DNA from: Clostridiales bacterium
Lineage (GTDB): Bacteria; Bacillota; Clostridia; Lachnospirales; WQUN01
Assembly (NCBI GenBank): GCA_031269415.1
Contig: JAISZF010000142.1
Coordinates: forward strand, 1-37,633
Direction of reading: 5' to 3'
DNA length: 37,633 nucleotides
Below the pieces are notes generated by a model that was not told the DNA's origin, searched no databases, and was given only the letters and a program-made list of their open reading frames with translations. Of this stretch, positions 10,299 to 19,372 are shown piece by piece. Every line of letters starts with the position of its first letter. The first letter of the stretch is position 1. Both the position numbers and the translations under genes were made by a program.

Positions 10299-11924
10299 GT
10301 GAAAGCGAGTACCGTTATGACTAATTATAATATCAACAGTCATCTCATAAATCAAATGTTTGAGGATAAATTCCTGAACTCATACCGAGATCTCCGCAAA
10401 AGAAGAAAATCGCGTGTTTTGACATACATCTCCTCCATATACAGACGTTGGTACTATTCGGCGCTGGTAGAGGACACCTACCTATCCCCCGCAAACTTGT
10501 TCGCGTTTTTAGGAGGCAATCAGGAGCAGAACCATAAAAACGCCATTATGGCACCCGTCGCGCGGCTGTCTAAAAGCGGGAAAAATCGGATAGAGTTCAA
10601 TATGCTGGAGTATTCCGTCCATAATCATCCGGTTATTTCCGACATGAAAATATTCGTCGAGTCATGTATGCCCGACGTTGAGCTGGGCATGAACGATATG
10701 CTGATGGATGGGCATGTAGAGGACTTGATGGGCAAACTCAGCATGTGGGATTCATTCTATGTGGAATATCTGCTGAACATATCCATCGTGATGGGCGTAA
10801 TAAAAAAAAGCCCGTCCATATATTCAAACCGCGCCCAGGTTACGTCTGAATACCGACGGCTTTTCAATCTTTCCAACGATGAAATCTTTGACGCCATAGT
10901 CACAGCGACCGTCAATTCGGCGTCGTCGTTTATTGACGAGATGATCCCGCTGCCGGAGCCATACTTTACGCGCGAAACGATCTATGAGCTTTTAAAGCAC
11001 CCCATGACGGTGGACGAGATCTTTCAGCATGTGTATAATATCCTGGGCATCAAGATTCAGGACATCTACAGCTATGATAACGATACCGACCCGTTTTTTG
11101 ACGATCTGAACAACGCGATTATATCCAGCACGTTTTTACTCGGCCTGCTGCTGGACAAGTGTTTCCTGACGCCGTTCGGTTACTATCTTCAATTGATCCG
11201 GCCCTTATACACGCTGCCGTATGAATTCTTTAACGAACTGAGTTACCTGGCCGACTCCTTTGAGGAAGAAGAAGGACTGGTAACCGCGTTATACGCTCCT
11301 TCGACATTTTATCAACTGACTCCGCTCGGGGTAGAGTTTTTTGGGATCGAAAACACGGATTTATTCACGCCCGCCGATGAAATCCCGTATAACGATCTGT
11401 CGGAAATTGTCAGCGGCAATACGGAGTTCGCGCGGGAACAGCGCGAGATCCTTAAATGTAATTTCAGCATAGCGGAAGAATCCAGCCTGATCATATACTG
11501 TATAAAAGTAAAGCTGGCCGACGACAGAACCCTCTGGAAGAATATCGAGGCGCCCGGAAATATCACGCTGTTTCACCTGTTCAGCGAGATCTGTTATCAG
11601 TTCAGCCTGGATCCGGGGGCCGAGTACAGTTTTTTCAAAGATATGACCGAGAGTCCGTTTACGGAATATCCATCCGTCAAGCGCCCCAGGCGTTCCAAAA
11701 ACGCCGCGGATACCGCGCTGATAGAATTGGATCTGCCTGAAAGGCATCATTTTGTGTTGGTTATTTATAACAGCTTTAATCCATATATAGATTTTGCGGT
11801 GGACACGATCACCAAAAAGATTAAACTGGAAATGGAAGTTATCAAGATTAAGGACAGGGACGAGGCGCAGTCGTACCCGCGGGTGTCGCGGGTCAGCAGC
11901 GGGTTTAGGGAGTTGGAGGATTGA
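10299..11924 (+). CDS. Uncharacterised 541-aa protein, helical N-terminus plus probable pRiA4b ORF-3-like C-terminal domain
   Basis: Long ORF; C-terminal LIIYCIKVKLADDRTLWKNIEAPGNITLFHLFSEICYQFSL...FVLVIYNSF resembles the pRiA4b ORF-3/IS1096 passenger-like fold. Start could be GTG 10299 or ATG 10317. Confidence 0.7.
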   Translation: MKASTVMTNYNINSHLINQMFEDKFLNSYRDLRKRRKSRVLTYISSIYRRWYYSALVEDTYLSPANLFAFLGGNQEQNHKNAIMAPVARLSKSGKNRIEFNMLEYSVHNHPVISDMKIFVESCMPDVELGMNDMLMDGHVEDLMGKLSMWDSFYVEYLLNISIVMGVIKKSPSIYSNRAQVTSEYRRLFNLSNDEIFDAIVTATVNSASSFIDEMIPLPEPYFTRETIYELLKHPMTVDEIFQHVYNILGIKIQDIYSYDNDTDPFFDDLNNAIISSTFLLGLLLDKCFLTPFGYYLQLIRPLYTLPYEFFNELSYLADSFEEEEGLVTALYAPSTFYQLTPLGVEFFGIENTDLFTPADEIPYNDLSEIVSGNTEFAREQREILKCNFSIAEESSLIIYCIKVKLADDRTLWKNIEAPGNITLFHLFSEICYQFSLDPGAEYSFFKDMTESPFTEYPSVKRPRRSKNAADTALIELDLPERHHFVLVIYNSFNPYIDFAVDTITKKIKLEMEVIKIKDRDEAQSYPRVSRVSSGFRELED

Positions 11925-11936
11925 GCGATAATCAGG

Positions 11937-12038
11937 TGGTGTATCGAAACCGATGTTGACGTTTGACGTTCATTCAAAGCGTGAAAACATGCGTCAAATC
12001 GCCGCTTTGTGTAAATCAACCGCGGAAACGATACACCA
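11937..12038. repeat. ~102-bp element bounded by perfect 10-bp inverted repeats, with nested inverted repeats
   Basis: TGGTGTATCG (11937-11946) / CGATACACCA (12029-12038); internal TTTGACG (11962-11968) / CGTCAAA (11992-11998), and alternative CAAAGCG / CGCTTTG. Confidence 0.6.
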
Positions 12039-12056
12039 TATATATTGTCTCCCCGA

Positions 12057-12568
12057 TTACAAAGACAGAAGCGCCAGCGAGTATCCTCTTTTCGCTTCGC
12101 CGCCCATTTCTTTCAATACCTTCTCATCGCAGGACATTTCCATATCCGCGCCCATGAGTATAAACGCAGCCCATGCCAGAGGGTTAAAATAATGGACGCA
12201 CAAAATAAAATAAGACACGAATTTGATGATATGGTCGCGCCGCCGCAGGTGAGTACGTTCGTGAAGAAGGACATAGCGCCGCCCCGCGCATTTTACGTTT
12301 GAGAGTGAAATACGAGATAACACCGTAAGCCATCATGACGAAAGCGCCGACAATCCAAATTACCGATCCCGCAAAGATCCATATTTGAAGCGGGTTGGCG
12401 CTGTAAAACGGAGTCGCCGCCGGCAATCCGGCGCAGCTCCGCCGCTTGTTCCGGCGTGAGTTTCCTTCCGCCAAAGAATGAGGCGATAAACCCCGGCAAC
12501 GATCCGCCGAACGCGTCCTCCACATATCGGCGGCTTTGCTCGGAGTTAAACTGCTCACGAGTGTACAT
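12057..12568 (-). pseudogene. Decayed M56/BlaR1-family membrane metallopeptidase
   Basis: Coherent M56-like segments fall in three frames: MYTREQFNSEQSRRYVEDAFGG..., IWIFAGSVIWIVGAFVMMAYGVISYFTLKRKMRGA, and YVLLHERTHLRRRDHIIKFVSYFILCVHYFNPLAWAAFILMGADMEMSCDEKVL (HExxH motif). Frameshifts, an internal deletion and 3' truncation. Confidence 0.82.
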
Positions 12569-12601
12569 TTAAATCAACGCTAGTCAAGATGAACGAAAGA
12601 T

Positions 12602-13804
12602 CTATATTCCACTCAACCAATCGATCAGATTAACTTGCTGTATACCGTCGTGGTCACTCATGAAATCATCAAGCGTAATCAGAAATTTAGGATAATTGTC
12701 CTTGATTTGACCCAGCGGCTCAAGTTCCCGTTTCAATGTGTTTTCGTCCAATACGGACGCCGAAACTTGATAATACTCTGTCTTTTTATCGCGCGACGCG
12801 ACAAAGTCCACTTCCGTACCGCGTCCAGACTTGCCGATGTTGATTGTATATCCGCGTCTCAGAAGTTCCAGGTAAACTATGTTTTCTATCTGATGCCCGA
12901 TATCTCTGTTTGTTGTTCCGAGTATCATGTTCCGCAGTCCTGTATCGCAGCAGTAATACTTGCCTTCGGATTTCAGGTGTATTTTCCCTTTAATGTCGTA
13001 ACGGTTTACCTTGTAAAAGAGATACGCGTCTGTAAGCGCCGACAAATAATGATCGACTGTGGCGGATCCGGTAGGTCGGCCGTTGGATGTCAGCGTGTCG
13101 GCAATCTTCTTGGCGGACACGGGGCTTCCTATATTGCTCGCCAAAAAGCTCGCTATTGATTTCACCAGCGTAATATCGTTCAGACCTTCGCGCGCCATAA
13201 CGTCTTTGACAAGCGCCGTATTAAAAATCCCTTCTAAATATTGGCTATGAGCGAGTGAATTGTCCGCGAACCGGGTAGAGAAAGGAAACGCGCCCATGTT
13301 CATATATTGATAAAAGCGCTCACGTTTGTCGGATATCGTGACCGCTTCGCTGTATTCCGCGAAAGAAAAGGTAAGCATATCAATCTCGATATAACGCGCT
13401 GTGAGCTTTGTCGCAAGCTCACCTGAAAGCATATGAGCGTTTGACCCTGTTATATAAATATCTAGGTTCTTTTTGAGATAAAGGCTCGATACAGCCCTTT
13501 CATATTCTTTGCAGTTTTGAATTTCATCAATGAACACATATGTCCATTTATCTTTCAACATCCGAACCTTCACATACTCATGAAGCTTTTTGTAATCCAA
13601 TAGTTCCGAAAAGTCCTCATCCTCCAAATTAACGAAGATTATTTGCTCATCGGCCACGCCGTCAGCTTTCAAGCGTTCGATATACAGTTCAAACAGCGTG
13701 GATTTTCCGCATCTGCGAACCCCGGTGACGACCTTTATTATTTCCTCCTCCCGCCAGACGGCAAGTTGATCTAAGTACGCTTTGCGTTCAATGTATTTTT
13801 TCAC
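12602..13804 (-). CDS. ATP-binding protein, AAA_14 / DUF4143 family
   Basis: Walker A GVRRCGKST, TYVFIDEIQNCKEYERAVSSLY, ITGSNAHMLSGELATKLTARYIEIDMLTFSFAEY, C-terminal nuclease-like GTEVDFVASRDKKTEYYQVS. Confidence 0.92.
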   Translation of the reverse strand: MKKYIERKAYLDQLAVWREEEIIKVVTGVRRCGKSTLFELYIERLKADGVADEQIIFVNLEDEDFSELLDYKKLHEYVKVRMLKDKWTYVFIDEIQNCKEYERAVSSLYLKKNLDIYITGSNAHMLSGELATKLTARYIEIDMLTFSFAEYSEAVTISDKRERFYQYMNMGAFPFSTRFADNSLAHSQYLEGIFNTALVKDVMAREGLNDITLVKSIASFLASNIGSPVSAKKIADTLTSNGRPTGSATVDHYLSALTDAYLFYKVNRYDIKGKIHLKSEGKYYCCDTGLRNMILGTTNRDIGHQIENIVYLELLRRGYTINIGKSGRGTEVDFVASRDKKTEYYQVSASVLDENTLKRELEPLGQIKDNYPKFLITLDDFMSDHDGIQQVNLIDWLSGI

Positions 13805-13898
13805 TTGAATAATACCTCATTCTACTGATTTCGGCCAGTTAGTTGTAGATTATAACAAACGCTGGTAAAACAGGCAAGTATTTACTGAAAAAAATATA

Positions 13899-13916
13899 CA
13901 CTCGCAATCGCGAGTG
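13899..13916 (-). terminator. Intrinsic terminator downstream of the M13-like gene
   Basis: Minus-strand CACTCGC-GATT-GCGAGTG followed by TATATTTTTTT. Confidence 0.75.
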
Positions 13917-13952
13917 CCGCAAAGCAGACAAATAGAAATAGAATCAGGCTAC

Positions 13953-14699
13953 TCACTGGTATAATTTCGACTCAAACTCCAAGCGCGCGTTCCGGAAGTC
14001 GCTGTCCAGCGCGCCGACAGAACCGTTTATCAGTTGAAAAGCGGCGTAGGCTTTCAGATCCCGCAGATTTTCCAGACAATAAAGCTCCGCGCACGCTCTG
14101 AGCGTTTCCTCGGCGCAGCTGTGGTACACCGGTTCAGGATTGAGCGCCGCGGCTTGCAGAAGCCTTTCAAGGCTGATGTCCGGAAACATGCTTTGCAGAT
14201 CCTCCATAGTGTACAGCCCTGCATCCTTACCATTTTCCGGGCTGTCTGGATCCGGCGAGACGGATGTGATATAGGCGTTTAGGCTGACGACGGACATCGT
14301 CGAGCCTGCCGGGTCGGTGTATCCCGCCAAAGTAAAGAGTTTTTCGGCGTATCGCGCCAGCGCGGAGTTTTGCGCGGAATAGGGGTCGACCGCCGTGTCT
14401 TTTGGAATGAGGGGAGCGGGGAGATCGAAGTAAATCACGTTTATGGCGGAGTCGCGTATGTCCCGCACGATGCTGAACCCAAAAAACAGATAACTATCTT
14501 GCGCTTCCGTAACGATTACCTGGATATCTTCAAAGTCTTTCATATCGGAAGCCGCTTCGATTTGGGACAAATGTGCTTGAAGACTCTTTATGCCCGTATC
14601 GCTATCCCGGGAAGTATATATAAGCGCTCCGGCGTATACCATCAGCGCCGCGATCATAACCGCAATCATTTCCTTATATCTGACTTTTTTCAGCTTCAT
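13953..14699 (-). CDS. Membrane-anchored protein resembling the N-terminal domain of M13 (neprilysin-like) peptidases, catalytic domain absent
   Basis: N-terminal TM segment (MIAVMIAALMVYAGALIY) then KDFEDIQVIVTEAQDSYLFFGFSIVRDIRDSAINVIYFDLPAPLIPKD and ENLRDLKAYAAFQLINGSVGALDSDF, similar to Peptidase_M13_N. No HExxH before the stop. Confidence 0.6.
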   Translation of the reverse strand: MKLKKVRYKEMIAVMIAALMVYAGALIYTSRDSDTGIKSLQAHLSQIEAASDMKDFEDIQVIVTEAQDSYLFFGFSIVRDIRDSAINVIYFDLPAPLIPKDTAVDPYSAQNSALARYAEKLFTLAGYTDPAGSTMSVVSLNAYITSVSPDPDSPENGKDAGLYTMEDLQSMFPDISLERLLQAAALNPEPVYHSCAEETLRACAELYCLENLRDLKAYAAFQLINGSVGALDSDFRNARLEFESKLYQ

Positions 14700-14719
14700 C
14701 CGAACGCCTCCTTGGTAGA

Positions 14720-14749
14720 ATTATAATATATTTTGACGTTTATTTACAA
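14720..14749 (-). promoter_or_regulatory. Putative sigma-A promoter for the M13-like gene
   Basis: Minus strand TTGTAA (14749-14744) - 18 nt - TATAAT (14725-14720). Confidence 0.55.
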
Positions 14750-14771
14750 GAGGGCAGTGAAGTGATATAAT
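14743..14771 (+). promoter_or_regulatory. Putative sigma-A promoter for the XRE regulator
   Basis: TTTACA (14743-14748) - 17 nt - TATAAT (14766-14771), upstream of GGGGGGAAG and the start at 14804. Confidence 0.7.
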
Positions 14772-14803
14772 ATGCATCAGATAATAAGGGGGGAAGTGGA
14801 CGC

Positions 14804-15274
14804 GTGAATATTGAAGCGGCAAACAGGTTGGTTAGATTGAGAAAGCAATTCAACTATACACGAGAAGAACTGGCTGAACGCCTGGGAATAAGCAGCCAGG
14901 CCGTGTTGAGCTGGGAAAAGGCTGAAGCCACGCCTGATGCGGACGCTCTGATAGAGCTGTCAAAACTGTACGGGGTATCCATTGATTCATTGCTGGCGGC
15001 GGAAGGGGAAAATGGCCCCGCGTATCAACCGCGCGCGGCGATCACGCCGCGTACGGGCCTGACAAACTACGCCGCGCCGAGGAGCGTTTCCGCGCCATAT
15101 ATACATGAACACGACACGGAATCCGTCATGAGGCTTTTGCGGCGTCTGAGTCCGGCCTTTCCGATTATAGTAACAATGATCTACTTGCTATTAGGGTTCT
15201 TATTCGGCTTTTGGCATCCGAGCTGGATGATTTTTATGACTATTCCCATCTTTTATGTGATGATCAGGAAATAA
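14804..15274 (+). CDS. XRE-family HTH regulator with C-terminal transmembrane segments
   Basis: LVRLRKQFNYTREELAERLGISSQAVLSWEKAEATPDADALIELSKLYGVSIDSLL; C-terminal hydrophobic FPIIVTMIYLLLGFLFGFWHPSWMIFMTIPIFYVMI. Confidence 0.92.
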   Translation: MNIEAANRLVRLRKQFNYTREELAERLGISSQAVLSWEKAEATPDADALIELSKLYGVSIDSLLAAEGENGPAYQPRAAITPRTGLTNYAAPRSVSAPYIHEHDTESVMRLLRRLSPAFPIIVTMIYLLLGFLFGFWHPSWMIFMTIPIFYVMIRK

Positions 15275-15289
15275 AAATTATTGCTGAGT

Positions 15290-15325
15290 AAAGGCGGCGT
15301 ACAGGATTCCCCATACGCCGCCTTT
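15290..15325. terminator. Bidirectional intrinsic terminator between the convergent XRE gene and prfA
   Basis: 12-bp perfect stem AAAGGCGGCGTA / TACGCCGCCTTT (12-nt loop), A-run on one side and T-run on the other. Confidence 0.88.
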
Positions 15326-15331
15326 TCGCGT

Positions 15332-16393
15332 TCACGCCCCCAACTTCTCCGCCTGCGCGTTGGTTATGAGGGTATCCATGATCTCATCCAAATCCCCGTC
15401 CAGCACCATATCCAGTTTATGCAGCGTCAGATCGACCCTGTGATCCGTCAGCCGGCTCTGCGGAAAATTATAGGTGCGGATACGTTCGCTGCGGTCGCCT
15501 GTACCCACTTGGCCGCGGCGCTCCGCTGATATCCGTGAACGCTGCTTTTCCTGTTCTATGTCGTACAGCTTGGCGCGCAATATCTTCAAAGCCTTATCTT
15601 TATTCTTGAGCTGCGACTTTTCATCCTGACACGAGATAACGATGCCGGTCGGCGCGTGCGTAACGCGGACCGCGCTGTCCGTTGTATTGACGCTCTGCCC
15701 GCCGTTGCCGGACGAGCGGAACACGTCTATACGCACGTCGTTCATGTCCAGTTCCACGTCCACTTCCTCCGCCTCCGGCAATACCGCCACAGTGACTGTG
15801 GAGGTGTGTACACGCCCGCCCGATTCCGTCACGGGAATACGCTGTACGCGGTGAACGCCGCTTTCATACTTCAGGCGAGAGTAGACGGATTTACCCTGGA
15901 TCATAAAAACAACTTCCTTAAATCCTCCGATATCGCTCTCGTTCACGCTCAATAATTCGATTTTCCAGCGTCGGCGTTCAGCGTACCGTGTATACATACG
16001 AAAGAGATCGCCGGCGAACAGAGCCGCCTCGTCGCCCCCCGCGCCTCCGCGGATTTCAACTATGACGTTTTTTTCGTCGTGGGGGTCCTTGGGAAGCAGC
16101 AGTAATTTCAACTCTTCCGCCGAATACTCAATCTGTTCCTGAAGCGCGCGGATCTCTTCCTTGGCTAACTGCCTAAATTCCTCGTCGTTGGACTGATCCA
16201 GCATCTCCTTGGCGTCCGCCAGATCCCTTTCCGCTTTTTTATATTCCCGGTACTTTTCCACAATAGGGGAAAGATCGCTGTGTTCCTTCATATAAGAACG
16301 CCATGCGCCCTGATCGCCGATTATTTCCGGATCGCTTATCTTTGCGGACAGCAGATTGTACTTGTCGTCCAGTTCTTGTACACGTTCAAACAT
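15332..16393 (-). CDS. prfA: Peptide chain release factor 1
   Basis: [25 protein letters not shown] motif [46 protein letters not shown]. Confidence 0.97.
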   Translation of the reverse strand: MFERVQELDDKYNLLSAKISDPEIIGDQGAWRSYMKEHSDLSPIVEKYREYKKAERDLADAKEMLDQSNDEEFRQLAKEEIRALQEQIEYSAEELKLLLLPKDPHDEKNVIVEIRGGAGGDEAALFAGDLFRMYTRYAERRRWKIELLSVNESDIGGFKEVVFMIQGKSVYSRLKYESGVHRVQRIPVTESGGRVHTSTVTVAVLPEAEEVDVELDMNDVRIDVFRSSGNGGQSVNTTDSAVRVTHAPTGIVISCQDEKSQLKNKDKALKILRAKLYDIEQEKQRSRISAERRGQVGTGDRSERIRTYNFPQSRLTDHRVDLTLHKLDMVLDGDLDEIMDTLITNAQAEKLGA

Positions 16394-16409
16394 AACATCA
16401 CCTTGCTTT

Positions 16410-17210
16410 TCACTTGTGAGCGGTAATAACCCTATTATGTCCCGCCAGATCCTTTATTACTTTAACATCCGTAAAACCGTTTCGCAGCAATATAGTTCTT
16501 ACGTCTTCCGCCTGATTGTATCCGATTTCATAAACAATATAATTGGAAGCCATTTCGGTTACAGCCCTATAGAAATTCAATCCGTCCGCGCCGCCGTCGA
16601 GAGCCAGGCGCGGCTCATAATTCGCGACCGATCCGGCCAGAAGATCTATTTCATCGCTTGGTATATAGGGGGGATTGGAGATTATCATATCAAACATGCC
16701 CGGATCTACATTGCTGAATAGATCCGACTGTATAAACCTGACTGAAACGCTGTACCTGTCAGCGTTCCTCTTCGCGGTTTCTAAAGCCGCGACGTCGATG
16801 TCCGTCGATGTTATGTCCAGATCGTCGAGGCATATCGCTGCCAGCGACACCGATATACATCCGCTTCCCGCGCCGATCTCAAGAATTCTCTTAACGCCGG
16901 TTTGTTTAATAATATTTAACGCCGCCTCGACTACGGTTTCTGTATCCGGCCTCGGGATAAGAGTATGCTCGTTCACCTCAAAATCCAGCCCCATAAATTC
17001 GCGGACGCCTGCTATATAAGCCAACGGTTTATGAGCGGCTCTTTGTTCGACATACACCCTGAAACGGGCGGATTCAACCTCGGTAAGCGTTTCGTCGTCC
17101 CCCGCGGTCATAATATTAATTTTGGTTCGATTTGTGACAAAAGCCATTATAAGGATCGCGTCCAGATAATCAATACGCCCGCGCGCCCAATTCAACAAGC
17201 CTTTCAGCAA
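16410..17210 (-). CDS. prmC: Release factor glutamine N5-methyltransferase
   Basis: [39 protein letters not shown]; adjacent to prfA. Confidence 0.96.
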   Translation of the reverse strand: MLKGLLNWARGRIDYLDAILIMAFVTNRTKINIMTAGDDETLTEVESARFRVYVEQRAAHKPLAYIAGVREFMGLDFEVNEHTLIPRPDTETVVEAALNIIKQTGVKRILEIGAGSGCISVSLAAICLDDLDITSTDIDVAALETAKRNADRYSVSVRFIQSDLFSNVDPGMFDMIISNPPYIPSDEIDLLAGSVANYEPRLALDGGADGLNFYRAVTEMASNYIVYEIGYNQAEDVRTILLRNGFTDVKVIKDLAGHNRVITAHK

Positions 17211-18172
17211 GATTTCGGCTCGCTCTCCAATACGGCGTTCATCGCGGTTATAGCTGTTTCAATCATGCCGTCGTCGGGTTCGGCGGTGGTGATCCTTTGC
17301 AGGCATAAGCCGGGGTAACTGATCGCGTTTACGAACGCGTTGTCATTGCGGCCCGCCCATTTAATGATTTCATACGACAGCCCCGCTATCAGCGGCACTA
17401 AGATAACGCGCGAAAGAAGCCGCAAAATAACCACGTCCGTCCGCACGAACATAAACACCAGCATAGCCATGACCATGACGATTAGCAGAAAACTGGTGCC
17501 GCAGCGCTTATGCAGCCGGGAATGATTCCGCACGTTTTCAACGGTCAGCTCACTCTGATGCTCAAAGCAATTTATAGTCTTGTGTTCCGCCCCGTGATAC
17601 TGATATACGCGCTTAATATCCTTAGACAGCGAAACCAGATAAACATACGCCAGAAATATGGCAATACGCAGCAGACCCTCCACAATACCCAGCGCCCAGG
17701 TATTTTCACCCAGAAGAGGCGTGAAGAAATGCCCCAGCCATACAGGCAGCAGCATGAACAGGCCCACGGCGAGGCCTATGGCGATCACGACCACTCCGTA
17801 CATAATCACGTTATTCATCTTGTCGCCAAATATCTTTTCAAGTTTTTTTTCAAAAGCGGACGGTTCTTCATCCGTGTCTTCCAGACCGGCAATCTCGGCT
17901 GACTGCGTAATGATGCGCATACCTGTCACCAGCGATTCCAGGAACGACACGACCCCGCGCACCACGGGCCATTTCAAAACAGGATATTTATCCCCAATGG
18001 GCGTCATTGTCTTTCTTACCAATTCTATGGTTTGATCGGGCTTGCGCACAGCCATCGCGTACATACGCCTGCCGCGCATCATTACGCCCTCCATGACGGC
18101 CTGACCGCCGATCATGGTCTGTTTAACGCCCTTCACATTCAAAGCGTCCTTGATTCTAGGCTCGGCCATCAA
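17204..18172 (-). CDS. DUF1385 domain protein (YqhQ-like)
   Basis: MIGGQAVMEGVMMRGRRMYAMAVRKPDQTI, YHGAEHKTINCFEHQSELTVENVRNHSRLHKRCGTSFL. Confidence 0.95.
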   Translation of the reverse strand: MMAEPRIKDALNVKGVKQTMIGGQAVMEGVMMRGRRMYAMAVRKPDQTIELVRKTMTPIGDKYPVLKWPVVRGVVSFLESLVTGMRIITQSAEIAGLEDTDEEPSAFEKKLEKIFGDKMNNVIMYGVVVIAIGLAVGLFMLLPVWLGHFFTPLLGENTWALGIVEGLLRIAIFLAYVYLVSLSKDIKRVYQYHGAEHKTINCFEHQSELTVENVRNHSRLHKRCGTSFLLIVMVMAMLVFMFVRTDVVILRLLSRVILVPLIAGLSYEIIKWAGRNDNAFVNAISYPGLCLQRITTAEPDDGMIETAITAMNAVLESEPKSC

Positions 18173-18184
18173 ATCCCTCCATCA

Positions 18185-19372
18185 TTAAAATTCTTCAGTC
18201 AAATGCGAAGGCCGTATTGTAAATACCTTTCGGAGCGTCTCCGCGTTTCCACGCAATATTAAATCCCCGCGCGTCAGCAGCGCGCTGTCCAGTGTACGGA
18301 ATCCCATGACCAACTGGCTTAACGCGGGAATGTCGGCTGTCAAGTCCGCGGGCGCGTCCACTCGCGTTACTTCCGATTTACCGTCGGCGTACTCAACCTG
18401 AAATACGCCGTTGTTCCCGGGCAATCGCGGATCGTTAACCTCAATCCGATAAACGCCGTGACCTTCCGGCTTCCGCGTTGATTCGAGTGCCCTTTCCACA
18501 TGTACTATCCGCGTCATGTCACGAGGTATAATCGACGTTGAAAACTCCCAATTGTCCGGTATAATATCAGAGAATTGTATATACGTGGGGGCCTGCCAAG
18601 TGATGTCCGAACCTTGCAGCAATGAAACAAACGCAAGCGTGCCGTACAACGCCTGAGAATCCACGAAAGCCAGCTCGTTAATGGTTAACTCATTATTCCT
18701 CCACTGCTTCTCACCCTGTTTTATCTGTATGTAGCCCCTGGCCGCTCCGCTTTCGTCGCGCCAGATGTAGGTACACACGCCTGTGTTATAGGGGTCGTTG
18801 CGCGTGAATTTCTTCCACCACATCCGCTCCGGCGAGCTGTCGCGAAGTATGGCGTGGTTGAGGTTTTTGATGTACTCGTTGAATACGGCGTTCAGCTCGT
18901 CCGTCGGATCGCCGGGGAAATGCTGGGTAAACGAGCCGCGCGCGGGCAGTTTGTCAAAATTACGCACCTTGGTGGTGATGGATTGACGGCAGTTGCAGAG
19001 TTCATAACCCATCCGCCGATAGAATGAGTGCGAGAACGGGGCGAGATTGCTGAACTCCGTACCGATTTCGTACTCGTTTTCCAGTATTGTCCGCAATAAG
19101 GCGAATATCTTTCCGCCGTGCCGAGATTCCGGGAGAGAAGACACTCCGCTGATGCCGCACATAGAAACGGTATGACCATCGAATCGCGTCTTATACGGTA
19201 TCGCGGTAATATCTGATACCAGCCGCCCGTTTTCAAAATATCCCCATGTCCAGTCCGCGGGCAGGTTAGGGTCGTCGTCAGGCTTAGTGAAATCCTTACG
19301 CGCGTTGAAGGCTATGCAGCGAATTCTTTTCATATCCTCCTGTTCGGACGGATCCAGTCTGCGAATGTTCAT
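18185..19372 (-). CDS. GNAT-family N-acetyltransferase, Eis-like
   Basis: MNIRRLDPSEQEDMKRIRCIAF, MCGISGVSSLPESRHGGKIFALLRTILENEYE, NLAPFSHSFYRRMGYELC; ~395 aa. Confidence 0.85.
   Translation of the reverse strand: MNIRRLDPSEQEDMKRIRCIAFNARKDFTKPDDDPNLPADWTWGYFENGRLVSDITAIPYKTRFDGHTVSMCGISGVSSLPESRHGGKIFALLRTILENEYEIGTEFSNLAPFSHSFYRRMGYELCNCRQSITTKVRNFDKLPARGSFTQHFPGDPTDELNAVFNEYIKNLNHAILRDSSPERMWWKKFTRNDPYNTGVCTYIWRDESGAARGYIQIKQGEKQWRNNELTINELAFVDSQALYGTLAFVSLLQGSDITWQAPTYIQFSDIIPDNWEFSTSIIPRDMTRIVHVERALESTRKPEGHGVYRIEVNDPRLPGNNGVFQVEYADGKSEVTRVDAPADLTADIPALSQLVMGFRTLDSALLTRGDLILRGNAETLRKVFTIRPSHLTEEF

Noticed and set aside
10299-15274. Defence island (AAA ATPase, XRE regulator, peptidase-like proteins together)
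   Set aside because: The AAA_14/DUF4143 protein and XRE regulator are common stand-alone genes, and no nuclease, reverse transcriptase, TIR, CBASS or toxin-antitoxin partner was recognisable. The neighbours are a pseudogene and differently oriented genes.
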